DNA from: Tolypeutes matacus
Taxonomy: Eukaryota > Chordata > Mammalia > Cingulata > Chlamyphoridae
Length of the DNA: 64,000 nt
Assembly (NCBI GenBank): GCA_026826555.1
Contig: JAKSZT010054396.1
Location: 21,142,254 to 21,206,253 of the forward strand
Reading direction: 5' to 3'
Within the stretch, counting starts at the first letter, position 1, and every line of letters begins with the position of its first letter. The translations under genes were made by a program, and so were the position numbers. Below are positions 55,291-64,000 of the stretch, piece after piece. The notes beneath the pieces are model-generated. The model searched no databases, had not been told where the DNA came from, and saw nothing but the letters and a program-made list of their open reading frames with translations.

Positions 55291-57514
55291 TGGCTGGAAA
55301 ATGTTCACACAGCAGGAATTTCATCTCAGTCATTAAAAAAAAAGAATAAGAAAACAAGGTGCCCATGGAACACTTAGCTCTAAGTAAAACTTCCTTGTAA
55401 GAGTTCCAAGACAAACGCAGTAAAACAAACTGGAAGGTAATTGCAATCAATGATTGGCTTCCTGGTATTTTAATGATCAGTGAAAAAATGATAAAAAGCC
55501 AGGGGGTGCTGCACATGGGTCATGGGCTTGGAGAACAATAGCCCTTTTTTCTAATCTGAAAGTGGGTGTTTCTACAAGTCCCACCAGTTAAGGCACCTGT
55601 TCAGGAAGTGACAGCCTGGGTAGGAAACTTAGGGCAAGTTGGGCCTGTTCTTTAAGCCAGTTTTTCAACTCTAGATTGAGGGTTTTAGGAGATTATAAAT
55701 GTAAGGAACACAGTTCCCATTAGGTTCAGTTAGTTAATGCCGGTTCCCTTTGGCCTTCCCTATACAGGTTGCCCAGCGTAATCAGCAAGCAAGGCTTGCC
55801 TCCGTTGCTCCAGCACATTGACTGCTTTTCTTTCACTTGCCTCTCCAAGGTCCTGGCTAAGGAGGGCTCAAGTTCTCCTGTCCAGGTGTAAGGACCACGA
55901 AAGCCTGCCCAGGGACTTGACTAATTTGCCTCTAAGGCAAGCTGAGCAGACCCCAGGCACATTCCTGCTGTGGTCCCTGACCCCACACCCCAACTAAGAG
56001 AGAAAGCCATGGGTGGTTTCTCTCCTCAGAGCAGGAGGGCAAAAAAACTCTCAGGAGAGCCCAGGCTCCTGGAAACTTGGAGAAAATGTTTCTCTGAATT
56101 TCTCTCTCTACCAAATAGGGAAAAGACAGTTGCCTGGGAGGGCCTCATGTTCCAAGAAAAATAGGAAAGAGGAAATTGCTTTGCAGAAGAGAAGAATTTT
56201 CCTGGGTATTTGTATACATATGAAATATGTCTGGATTGAAAAGAAAAAAAATGTGATTTGCCCGAAGTCCTCTGCCTAGTCTGTAGGAAAGCTGGCACCT
56301 AGGCCACTGTGTCCTGTGCAAAGAGGATCCTGACATGCTACAGCTGGGACCTTTGGCTGACTCCTGCCTCCCTCCCACAGAGTAGACAGAGGACTTTGGC
56401 CTCCTCTCAGTCACCTCCCAGAGTTGTGGGAGCTGTAAAGAGGCTGGGGTACAACCTGGCAGAGTTAAGAGGACAGGCACAGAGAGGAACCAAGTCATGT
56501 GAAAGACAGAGCCTGAGAAGGAAGTTTCTAGAAAGACGTTCTGCCCACAGACCTCTCCATCCCAGCTTCTCCTCAACTCACATGCATGCTTCCCCACAAC
56601 AAACCCACACTGCTTGAAGTAGTCAACTCTATTCCTTCCACCCAATCAACCCATGGTGCTATGGCTCGTTCTCCCCATTCTAGAGTCGATTTCTGTTAAA
56701 AGGACCAGCACCAGGCCACCAGTATCTCCTGTGGATGGGGCAGAATACATTTCCCCCTACCCCAGTTCTTGGCCTCTGGCTCTTTACCTGCTCCTTTCAG
56801 CCCACTGGTCTTCTGCTTACATACTATTACCTCAGCAATCATGACAAGCACAGCCACAGGAGCCATCTTCTGGGTCTGAGGAGAAGTCTCCAGTCACCTC
56901 TGCTGGGTTTGGGGTTTCTGGAGTCTCCTCTCAAATATGTTTCTGTAAGGTACTTGGGTTTCCTCCAGGGACATCTCCTCTCACTAAGTTGATTTTCATC
57001 TGTTTCAATCCCATAAGGTACATTTTTCCTGACCTCAGACCCAAGTTCTGGTACACTTCACCTTAGCTCCATAGACACTTGACTACATCTCCAAACCTAA
57101 AATTCTGTCACTTCAAAGGTATAGACTTAGAATTTCAGAGTAGTAAGGGAGCTTAAAAACCATCAAATCCTTATAATGCTGATTCCCTTCTGCCAGTTAG
57201 TGGAGCCTGTCCTCCCCGACTAGGTCAAGACTAGCTCACCACAGCCCCAGGCAGACCCACCACCACCATGGCGGTGGACTGAAATGAGCCCTCCAGAAGC
57301 TTCTAGAACTCCCTTGGGAGCCACACAAAACCAGTCCTGTCCCTTTTCTTTGGGGCAGCCCATTCAGTCTTAGTGCACCAATTATGTCTCCTTATGTTCT
57401 TTCTTTTCTCCTCCAGGCTAAACATCTTCAAGGCCTTTCATCACTGCTCAGGTGCTTTGGTTTTTCATCTCCTCACTCTCCTAACCACTCTTCTCTAAAT
57501 GTGTGCTGGGCTCG
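55291..57514. other. Unique sequence, no gene recognised
   Basis: If the preceding part is a provirus, its 3' LTR may lie at 55290-55900, but I could not place ends. From about 55950 on no repeat or exon was recognised; frames of about 100-166 codons on both strands lack domain features. Confidence 0.35.
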
Positions 57515-57852
57515 CAGTGATTTCCAGCCTTTGATGCAGGAGTTCTTAACAAGGGGTCCATGAGCTTGAATTGAAATTCAAAAAAGCATTATTCTTGTGG
57601 GGACATGTTGGTGTGAATGTGATATATTTATTAAATAATACACAATATAGTGTGGACTTAGTAAAGGGTCCGTGGTTTTTACTTGACTGGAAAAAGGGTC
57701 CGTGGTACAAAAAAGGTTAAGAACCCCTGCTTTAATGTGGGTCCAAATCACCTGGGGATATTGCTATACTTCGCCTTTGGGTTCAGTAGGCATCTGAGTC
57801 TCTACCAAGCTCCCAGGCTATGCTGATGCTGCTGGTCCACCACTGTGAGCGG
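57515..57852 (+). mobile_element. MER5A-like hAT remnant, split by another hAT element
   Basis: CAGTGATTTCCAGCCTTTGA at 57515 and, after the insertion, AATCACCTGGGGATATTGCT, CAGTAGGCATCTGAGTCT, GGCTATGCTGATGCTGCTGG follow the MER5A order. Non-autonomous and ancient. Confidence 0.75.
57537..57729 (+). mobile_element. 193-bp hAT-type MITE
   Basis: Terminal inverted repeats CAGGAGTTCTTAAC at 57537 and GTTAAGAACCCCTG ending at 57729 pair with one mismatch. The 8-bp duplication is CTTTGATG (57529-57536) versus CTTTAATG (57730-57737), the hallmark length for hAT transposases. It lies inside a MER5A. Confidence 0.9.
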
Positions 57853-57914
57853 TAAGACTTCCACTTGGGATCACCTTTCTCCTCACAATCACCCAAGCTC
57901 ATTAGTAACATGAC

Positions 57915-58135
57915 CTTATCCCACACTTCTGAATCGGAATCTGCATTTTAACAAGATGTCCCGGTGAAGAACATGCACTTGAAAGTCTGAAAAAGTAGGG
58001 TCCTGTTCACAACCTCGGCTGCTCATTAGAATCACCTGGGAATTTTCAGAAACACTCCCAATACCCAGCAGCAACTCGCACCAATTACATCAGACGGTGG
58101 GACCCAGGCATCAGCATTCTTAAAGCTCCCAGGTG
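57915..58135 (+). mobile_element. Further MER5-like remnants
   Basis: TCTGAATCGGAATCTGCATT (about 57930) and CATTAGAATCACCTGGGAAT, CAGGCATCAGCATTCTTAAA, GCTCCCAGGTG (58023-58135) match MER5 order and are probably two partial copies. The second is interrupted by a DAS SINE. Confidence 0.65.
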
Positions 58136-58346
58136 GGGAACAGATGTGGCTCAAGCAGTTGAATGCCCGCCTTCCACATGGTAGGTCCTGGTTTGGTTCC
58201 CCGGTGCCTCCTAAAGAAAATGAGCAGATGAGGGAGCTAACACAGCAGAGCCGATGTGGCTCCAGTGGCTGAGTGCTGGCCTTCCGCACGTGAGGTCCCA
58301 GGTTCAATCCCTGGTCCCGTATCTTAAAAAAAAAAAAAAAAAAAAA
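58136..58346 (+). mobile_element. DAS SINE, two heads, long A tail
   Basis: Heads at 58136-58212 and 58250-58318, linker AATGAGCAGATGAGGGAGCT, and A21 tail. The flanks CTCCCAG and CTTCCAG may be a weak duplication. Inserted in MER5-like sequence. Confidence 0.85.
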
Positions 58347-59039
58347 TCTTCCAGTGTGTATGTGTAGCCAGATTTCATAACTCTGCTATAGAATGTCCTA
58401 AAGCATGGGCCCTGTCTCCAAAAGCACTGCCAGAGAAAGGCAGGACGTGCTCTATTGCCTTGAACTTCTCAAGTCACAGCCTGAGGTTCCACTCACTGTC
58501 ACCCACAGTGCTAACTCCTTCTGAGGCAGTACAGAGTAGGATTAGAAGTGCCGGAGTCAGATAGACCTGCATTTGAATTCTGAAGCCAACATTTATTAGC
58601 TGCACCATCTTGGAAAATTTACCTAACTTCTCAGAGTCTCTGAGTCTGTTTCCTGCTGTATAAAATGGAGCAAAGATAGACCCTGTCTCCTAAAGTTATT
58701 TTAAGGATCGAATTAAATGAGGAAAAGCATATGCAGTTCTTAGCACAGCCCCAGCCCCATAGAAGTGTTCAATAATGGTTAGTTGTTATAAACATTGAAG
58801 CTAAAACTCCTGGACATGTATGTGGGTTTTGTTTGTTTGTTTTTTGTACGTGCTGCTATGAAGCCATGTTGCCTCAGTTGAGGTTTCCCTTTGCAAACAA
58901 TAGGGACCAACTCTGGCTAACCTGGGCAGAAAAGAAGTATATTGAAAGACTGTGCCCAAACCTCAGAAAGGAAGTACTGGAATGAGGCCAGCTCCAAGGA
59001 GCTCAGCTGGAAACTTTCAGGGATTCAGTCCAAATAGCT
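58347..59039. other. Unique sequence with a possible forward MIR at 58520-58790
   Basis: CATTTGAATTCTGAAGCCAA, CATCTTGGAAAATTTACCTA and AGCACAGCCCCAGCC fit MIR core and tail on the plus strand. The rest has no recognised content. Confidence 0.45.
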
Positions 59040-59210
59040 GCCGTGAGCCACTCGGGTCAGGGTTCAAATTCCGAACCGCCCCGCTGCCTGCACTACATAT
59101 GTACGTTGCACCTCCCCAATAAACTCTCTCTCTCTCTCTCTCTTTGCTTCTTCCCCCGCACTCAGAGGTCTCGAGTCTTTCTTTCACGCGCGGTCCTTAC
59201 CAGATACCCC
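59040..59210 (+). mobile_element. LTR-like 3' part with AATAAA and (CT)n
   Basis: CCAATAAACTCTCTCTC at 59119 on, then CTTTGCTTCTTCCCCCGCAC and CTTTCTTTCACGCG, resembles the R-U5 part of a gammaretroviral LTR. No 5' boundary or target duplication was found. The call is tentative. Confidence 0.4.
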
Positions 59211-59390
59211 CCACACCTGAGCCGTGGAGACCAGGGAGCCCCCAACCCGACGCCGCTCCCTGAGAACCTCCTCACCCTCGCCGTTCCCGGAGTGCACACC
59301 GGACGGCCCATAACTAGTCAGTGTCGCCCCCCGGGCTGCAGCAGGGCTGATCACCCTCAGGCCCGGGAACAAAGCGGCAACAGGCCATTA
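59160..59390 (+). other. CpG-rich stretch
   Basis: About 230 bp with over fifteen CpG sites (for example CACGCGCGGTCC, CCCGACGCCGC and GTCGCCCCCCGGG) in a window that is otherwise CpG-poor. It follows the LTR-like part and precedes the L1-like tail, so it could be retroviral leader. A promoter-like island is less likely for lack of any exon. Confidence 0.6.
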
Positions 59391-59404
59391 TATAACTTCC
59401 CATA

Positions 59405-59659
59405 ACCTGAAGAACTGTGTGGGAGAGTGTAAACTACAATGTGAACTATGGTCCATGCTCAGTGGCAATGCCCCAGGATGCGTTTATCAATTGCAATGAA
59501 TGTGCCACACTAATGCAGGACGTTGTTTATGTGGGAGGGCGTGGGAGGTGTGGGGAGTGGGGCATATGGGAATCCCTATATTTTTTGTGTATCACTTATG
59601 TAATCAAAGTATCTTTTAAGAAAATTAAATAATTAGAAAAAAGAAAAAAAAAAAAAAAG
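59405..59659 (+). mobile_element. L1-like 3'-end family 'X', copy 3
   Basis: GTGGGAGAGTGTAAACTACA, AATGAATGTGCCACACTAAT, GCATATGGGAATCCCTATAT and an A-rich tail match the end of copy 1 (11500-11712) with moderate divergence. Strongly 5'-truncated. Confidence 0.75.
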
Positions 59660-61120
59660 TCCTATGAGAGAGTCTGAGTGGGCTCAGTTAGGATCATTTG
59701 TCCCCTTTGTGGCAGTTAAGGGGCCTGGGAATAACAACCCTATCACAACCACATGGAACAAGTGGAAGCTTGTTCTCCAAAGCAGAAGCCAAAGGTTATT
59801 ACCTAAGTATAAGAAGATGGAAGCTGCTAGACAAAAGGAGAGGTCCACCACAGCCCAGTTGTATTTTGATTCTAAAAGCAGGAGCACACATTTATGCCTG
59901 TTATATATTTTTTCTTTCCTTTCAGTTTTCTTTTTAATGTTTATATTTATTAATTTAATAGAAATCATACCGTATATAGTTTTGTAGTTTACTTTTTATG
60001 ATATTTACATTATAACATTTTTATGCTATTAAACATTCTGCATAATATAATTTTAATGTATATAAAATTTTGAAGTTACAAAAACTGTTCTCACTTTATT
60101 AAGTGGTTTATACTATGTAAGATCCCACTGTATATTCTTTTTTTCATCTTTATAAATTGATTTATATTTACATTTTATATAAATGGAATCATACAATTTG
60201 TAGTACTTTCTGTGATTTCTTTCACTTAGCATAATGGGTTTTTTGGCATGATATTAACATCTTGTAGTATTAACATACATTTGTTGAGTTTCAAAGAAAA
60301 ACGGTCTTCTATATGCAATTTTACCCATATTCATATTTCACATGTGGTTTTATGATGCCATACATTTTTTAGCTTTCCTCTTAGCAATATACATGACCTT
60401 AGACTTTCCCTTTAAACCACTGTCATACCCACATAATAGTACTGCTAGTTACAAACATTATATCAGGCTTTCACCTTTTTTATTCATTTCCAAAGATTAA
60501 CACATATCCTTTTTACCAGTTCTGCATAAGTGGACTGACAGCTTTCCATTCTCTAACCTCATTCTATTTTCTGGTGACCCATATTCAAGTTATTAACTCC
60601 GAGATATTACACAATATATTTATTTCATAGAAATGCAATCATACAGTATTTGTCCTTTTGTGTCTGGCTTGCTTCACTCAACATAATGTCCTCCAGGTTC
60701 ATCCATGTTGTCATATACTTTATGACTTCATTTCTTCTTACAGCTGCATAATATTCCATCATGTGAATGCACCACAGTTTGTTTATCCATTCATCGGTTG
60801 ATGGACACCTGGATTGTTTCCAACTTTTGGCAATCATGAATAATGCCGCTATGAACATTGGTGTGGATATGTCTATTCATGTCACTGCTCTCAGTTCTTC
60901 TGGGTATATATCCAGTAGTGGTGTTGCAGGGTTACATGGCAAGTCTTTATTCAACTTCTTTAACTGCCCAACACTTCTCTACAGTGGTTGTACCATTCTG
61001 TATTCCCACCAACAGTGAAAAGTGTTCCTATCTCTCCACATCCTCTCCAACACTTGTAGTTCTCTATCTTTTTAATAGTGCCATTCTGATAGGTGTGAAA
61101 TGATATCTCATTGTAGTTTT

Positions 61121-61561
61121 TTTGTATGTGTGTGTGTGTGTGTGTGTGTTTGGTGTACAGTTCTATAAGGTTCTCCCCACCCCTGCTTGCTGTCTGTGTC
61201 CATTTGCTGGGTGATCTTCTGTGTCTGTTTCCTGCCTTCTCTTCTCATTTTTTTTCCTCTAGTCTCTTCACCAGGATTCGATCCTAGGGACCTCCAAAGT
61301 GGGAGAGAGGCACCCTGCCACTTGTGCCACCTCGGTTCTGGTTTCCAGCACATCTTGCCTTGGCTCTCCCATGTTTCTCTCTTGCTGCGTCATCATCTTG
61401 CTGCATGGCTCAGTGGGACCCGGCTCGCCGTGTGTGTGTGCGCAGGCCAGTGACTCACCTGCTCACCTTCTATTTTAATTTACCAGGAGGTCCCAGGGAT
61501 TGAACCTCGATCCCTCCATATGGGAGACAGATGCCCGACCACTTGAGCCACATCCGCCCCC
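61121..61561 (-). mobile_element. DAS SINE, second dimeric type
   Basis: Same structure as 42612-43046, on the minus strand: GGGGCGGATGTGGCTCAAGT head, CCTCCTGGTAAATTAAAATA, a second head with GGATCGAATCCTGGTGAAGA, and an end carrying a (GT)n/(CA)n microsatellite (61128-61150). Perfect 14-bp duplication CTCATTGTAGTTTT at 61107-61120 and 61562-61575. Confidence 0.93.
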
Positions 61562-63151
61562 CTCATTGTAGTTTTGTTTTGCATTTCCCTAATCATTAGT
61601 GATGTTGAGCATTTTTTCATGTGTTTTTTTTTTGTCATTTGTATTTCTTCTTTGGACAAATGTCTATTCAAGTCATTTGCCCACTTTTTAATCAGTCATT
61701 TGTCTTTTTATTGATGAGTTGTAGCATCTCTTTATATAACATGGATATTAAGCCCTTATCAGATATGTGATTTCGAAATGTTTTCTCCCATTGAGTCAGG
61801 CGCCTTTTCAACCTTTTGACAAAAAAAGTGTTTAATTTTGAGGAGGTCCCAATTATCTATTTTTTCTTTTGTTGCTTGTGCTATGGGTATAAGGTCCAAG
61901 AAACCAATACCTACCACAAGGTCTTTAAGACGTTTCCCTACATTTTCTTGGAGTAGATTTATGGTCCTGGCTTTTATATTTAGATCTTTGATCCATTTTA
62001 ACTTGATTCTTATATAGGGAAAGAGATAGGGGTCCTCTTTAATACTTTTGTTTATGGATAGCTAGTTCTCCCAGCACCATTTGTTGAAGAGATTGTTTTG
62101 TTCCATTAATATGGCTTTGGTAGATTTGTCAAAAACCAGTTGGCCATAGAGGTGAGGGTTTATTTTTGGACTCTCAATTCTATTCCACTGATCTATCTGT
62201 CTATCTTTATGCCAATATCACACTCTTTTGACCACTGTCGCTTTGTAATATGTTTCAAGGTCAGGCAGTGAAATTCCTCCCATGTTGCTCTTCTTTTTTA
62301 GAATGCTTTTGGCTACTTGGGTGCACTTTCCCTTCCAAATGAATTTGGTAATTGCCTTTTCTATTTCTGTAAAGTAAGGTGTTGGGATTTTGATTAGTAT
62401 TGCATTGAATCTATAAATGAGTTAGGGTAGGATTGACATCTTCACAATTTTTAGTCTTCCAATCCATGAACATGGAATAGACATTCCCTTTGTTTAGATC
62501 TTCATTATCTACTTTAGCATTGTTTTGTAGTTTTCTGCATATAGGTCCTACACTTCTTTGGTTAAATTGATTCTTAAGTAATCGAGTCTTTTTGTTGCTA
62601 TTGTAAATGGAATTTTTCCCCCTGATTTCCTCCTCAGACTGCTCAATATTAGTGTACAGAAACATTACTGATTTTTGCATGTTAATATTGTATCCTGCCA
62701 CTTTGCTGAATTCATTACCTGAAGTAGCTTTGTCATAGACATTTTAGAATTTTCTAAATATAGGATCATGACATCCACAAATAGTGAACGTTTTACTTCC
62801 TCTTTTCCTATTTGGATGAGTTTTTTTCTTTCTTGTCTAATTGCTCTAGATAGAACTTCTAGCACAAGGTTGAATAACAATGGTGACAGTAGGCATTCTT
62901 GTCTTGCTCTTGATCTTAGAGGGAAAGGTTTCAACCTTTCCTCATTGAGTACGATGTTGACTGTGGGGTTTTCATATATGACTCTTACCATTTTGAGGAA
63001 TTTTCCTGTATTCCTATATTTCAAAATGTTTTTGTCAAGAAAGGATTCTGGATTTTGTTGAATGCCTTTTCCACATTGATTAAGATGATCATGTGGGCTT
63101 TTTCCTTCAATTTGATAATGTGATATTTAAGTTAATTGATTTACTTATGTT

Positions 63152-63336
63152 TTTTTTTTTTTTTTAAAGATTTTATTTATTTATTCATTTATCCCCCCCT
63201 TGCTGCTTGTGCTCGCTGGGTCAGCTAACCACGCCGTGCAGGTGGGCTTGCCTTCACCAGGAGGCCCCAGGAAGCGAACCCAGGGCCTCCCATATGGTAA
63301 ACGGGAGCCCTACTGATTGAGCCAAGCCGCTTCCCT
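63152..63336 (-). mobile_element. DAS SINE, short GGGAAGCGGC subtype
   Basis: T-rich tail, AAAGATTTTATTTATTTATT, reverse box B (GGAAGCGAACCCAGGGCCTC) and head GATTGAGCCAAGCCGCTTCCC with one base lost in box A. Perfect 14-bp duplication GATTTACTTATGTT at 63138-63151 and 63337-63350. Confidence 0.93.
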
Positions 63337-63552
63337 GATTTACTTATGTTGAACAACTTTTGCATACCAGGAATAAATCCCACTTGGTTATGATGTATAA
63401 GTCTTTTGATATGCTGTTAGATTCTATTTGCAAGTATTTTGTTGAGAATTTTTGCATCTATGTTCATTAGAGATTGGTCTGTCCTATTCTTTTCTTGGCT
63501 TTATCTGGCTTTGGTATTAGGGTGATATTGGCTTCATAAAATGTGTTGGATA

Positions 63553-64000
63553 GGGAAGTGGATGTGGCTCAGGCAACTGAGCTCCTGCCTACCACATGGG
63601 AGGTCGTGGTTGGGTTCCCGGTGCCTCCTAAAGAAGATAGCAAGCTGGCGTGACGGACAGGCGCAGCAAGCTGACACAACAAGATGATGCAACAAGAGAC
63701 ACAAGAAGAAAAACACAATGAGAGACACAACAAAGCAGGGAGCAGAAGTTCCTGGTGCCTCCTAAAGAAAATGAGCAAGACAGTGAGCTGACGCAATGGG
63801 CAGACGCAACAAGATGATACAACAAGAGACACAAGAAGAAAAAACAATGAGACACCACAAATCAGGGAACAGAGGTGGCTCAAGTGATTAGGCACCTCCC
63901 TCTTACATTGGAGGTCCTGGGTTCAGTTCCCAGTGCCTCCTAAAGACTCAGCATACAGCAAAGGGCAAACAATGAGGGGGTGAGGAGAAATAAATAAATG
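63553..64000 (+). mobile_element. DAS SINE, multi-unit, cut by the window end
   Basis: Full head at 63553-63635, then a body ending AACAAAGCAGGGAGCAGAAG, then a second body that begins in mid-head (TTCCTGGTGCCTCCTAAAG at 63749) and repeats the AAGATGAT(A/G)CAACAAGAGAC module, then a third head at 63870-63945. Ends in AATAAATAAATG at the window edge. The repeated middle body looks like an internal duplication. Confidence 0.85.

Larger units (their letters stand above)
60160..63552 (-). mobile_element. L1, minus strand, broken by SINEs
   Basis: 3' UTR at about 60160-60620, then antisense ORF2 from its C-terminus (60625) to mid-RT (63552). The coding sense is minus: the last coding part has '[19 protein letters not shown]'-like codons at about 61620-61670. 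SINEs interrupt at 61121-61561, 63152-63336 and from 63553. The 5' part is outside the window or lost. Confidence 0.85.
60625..63552 (-). pseudogene. L1 ORF2 (RT and C-terminal) remnant
   Basis: RT domain contains 'CLLSPLLFNLVLEVLSRAIR' (near 62838-62900) but the catalytic FADD motif reads FVDV at 62770-62781; loss of the second aspartate would abolish polymerase activity. C-terminal part includes 'QPLW'-type and 'TMEYYAA'-like codons near 60740. Stops and indels throughout. Confidence 0.8.

Noticed and set aside
56145..56645. 166-codon open frame, minus strand
   Set aside because: No domain, signal or neighbour context and an opposing frame on the other strand; length is within what chance allows in GC-richer unique DNA.
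59043..59405. 120-codon open frame, plus strand
   Set aside because: Crosses the (CT)n repeat and CpG-rich retroelement-like part; low-complexity SLSLSL stretch and Pro-rich tail are not those of a known protein.
63553..64000. tRNA genes at DAS heads
   Set aside because: Boxes A and B are present, but the heads lack a tRNA cloverleaf 3' half and are followed by SINE bodies.
32..64000. Undescribed defence or operon-like system
   Set aside because: No gene clusters, intact enzymes or prokaryotic features; the window is repeat-rich mammalian non-coding DNA.

Overview
This window looks like nuclear DNA of a xenarthran mammal, most likely an armadillo (Dasypus). The main evidence is about twenty copies of tRNA-derived SINEs of the DAS type. 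Their conserved head has a TGGCTCAA-type box A and a GGTTCGATTCC-type box B, and it ends in CCTCCTAAA or CCTCCTGGTA. The identification is from memory of the DAS-SINE family of the nine-banded armadillo. Composition, ancient MIR/L2/MER5 repeats, ERVL/MaLR elements and L1 LINEs all fit a placental mammal. I found no intact protein-coding gene. The open reading frames are short and mostly fall inside or antisense to retroelements. The window reads as intergenic or intronic DNA.

Layout. 1-14800: mostly unique sequence with old MIR, L2 and L1 remnants, a TG...CA LTR with 5-bp flanking repeats (3103-3648), an ERVL-type solo LTR (5827-6271), several DAS SINEs, and two copies (opposite strands) of an L1-like 3'-end family (10985-11715 and from 13085). 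14888-17631: a complete ERVL-MaLR-like provirus, minus strand, two LTRs, GATAC target duplications, a leucine-tRNA-like primer-binding site, inserted into an older L1. 17900-31000: unique sequence with L2/MIR/old L1 fragments, a near-perfect U6 snRNA retropseudogene (26823-26928), a possible short terminal exon (23439-23525) and several non-repetitive stretches that could be conserved non-coding elements. 31500-33375: reverse-strand L1.

33460-55290 is the most complex part: the 5' part of a class-I (gammaretrovirus-like) endogenous retrovirus (LTR, primer-binding site, gag remnant) and probable further interior or env-like remnants lie on either side of a roughly 16.6-kb block of nested insertions. 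That block starts with a long L1 (35437-52062) whose own flanking repeat can be matched on both sides. It has been invaded by two more L1s, two LTRs of one family in opposite orientation, an ERVL solo LTR inside one of these, and at least ten DAS SINEs. Target-site duplications allow a relative order of insertion to be read.

55290-59040 is mostly unique with a hAT transposon nested in MER5A and further MER5-like remnants. 59040-59660 holds an LTR-like end with AATAAA, a CpG-rich stretch and another L1-like 3' tail. 60160 to the end is a reverse-strand L1 with a damaged reverse-transcriptase site, broken by four SINE insertions or part-insertions, the last running off the window. Nothing here works as an operon or pathway. 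The content is a record of successive retrotransposition, driven by L1 machinery for the SINEs and U6 copy and by retroviral integrase for the LTR elements.
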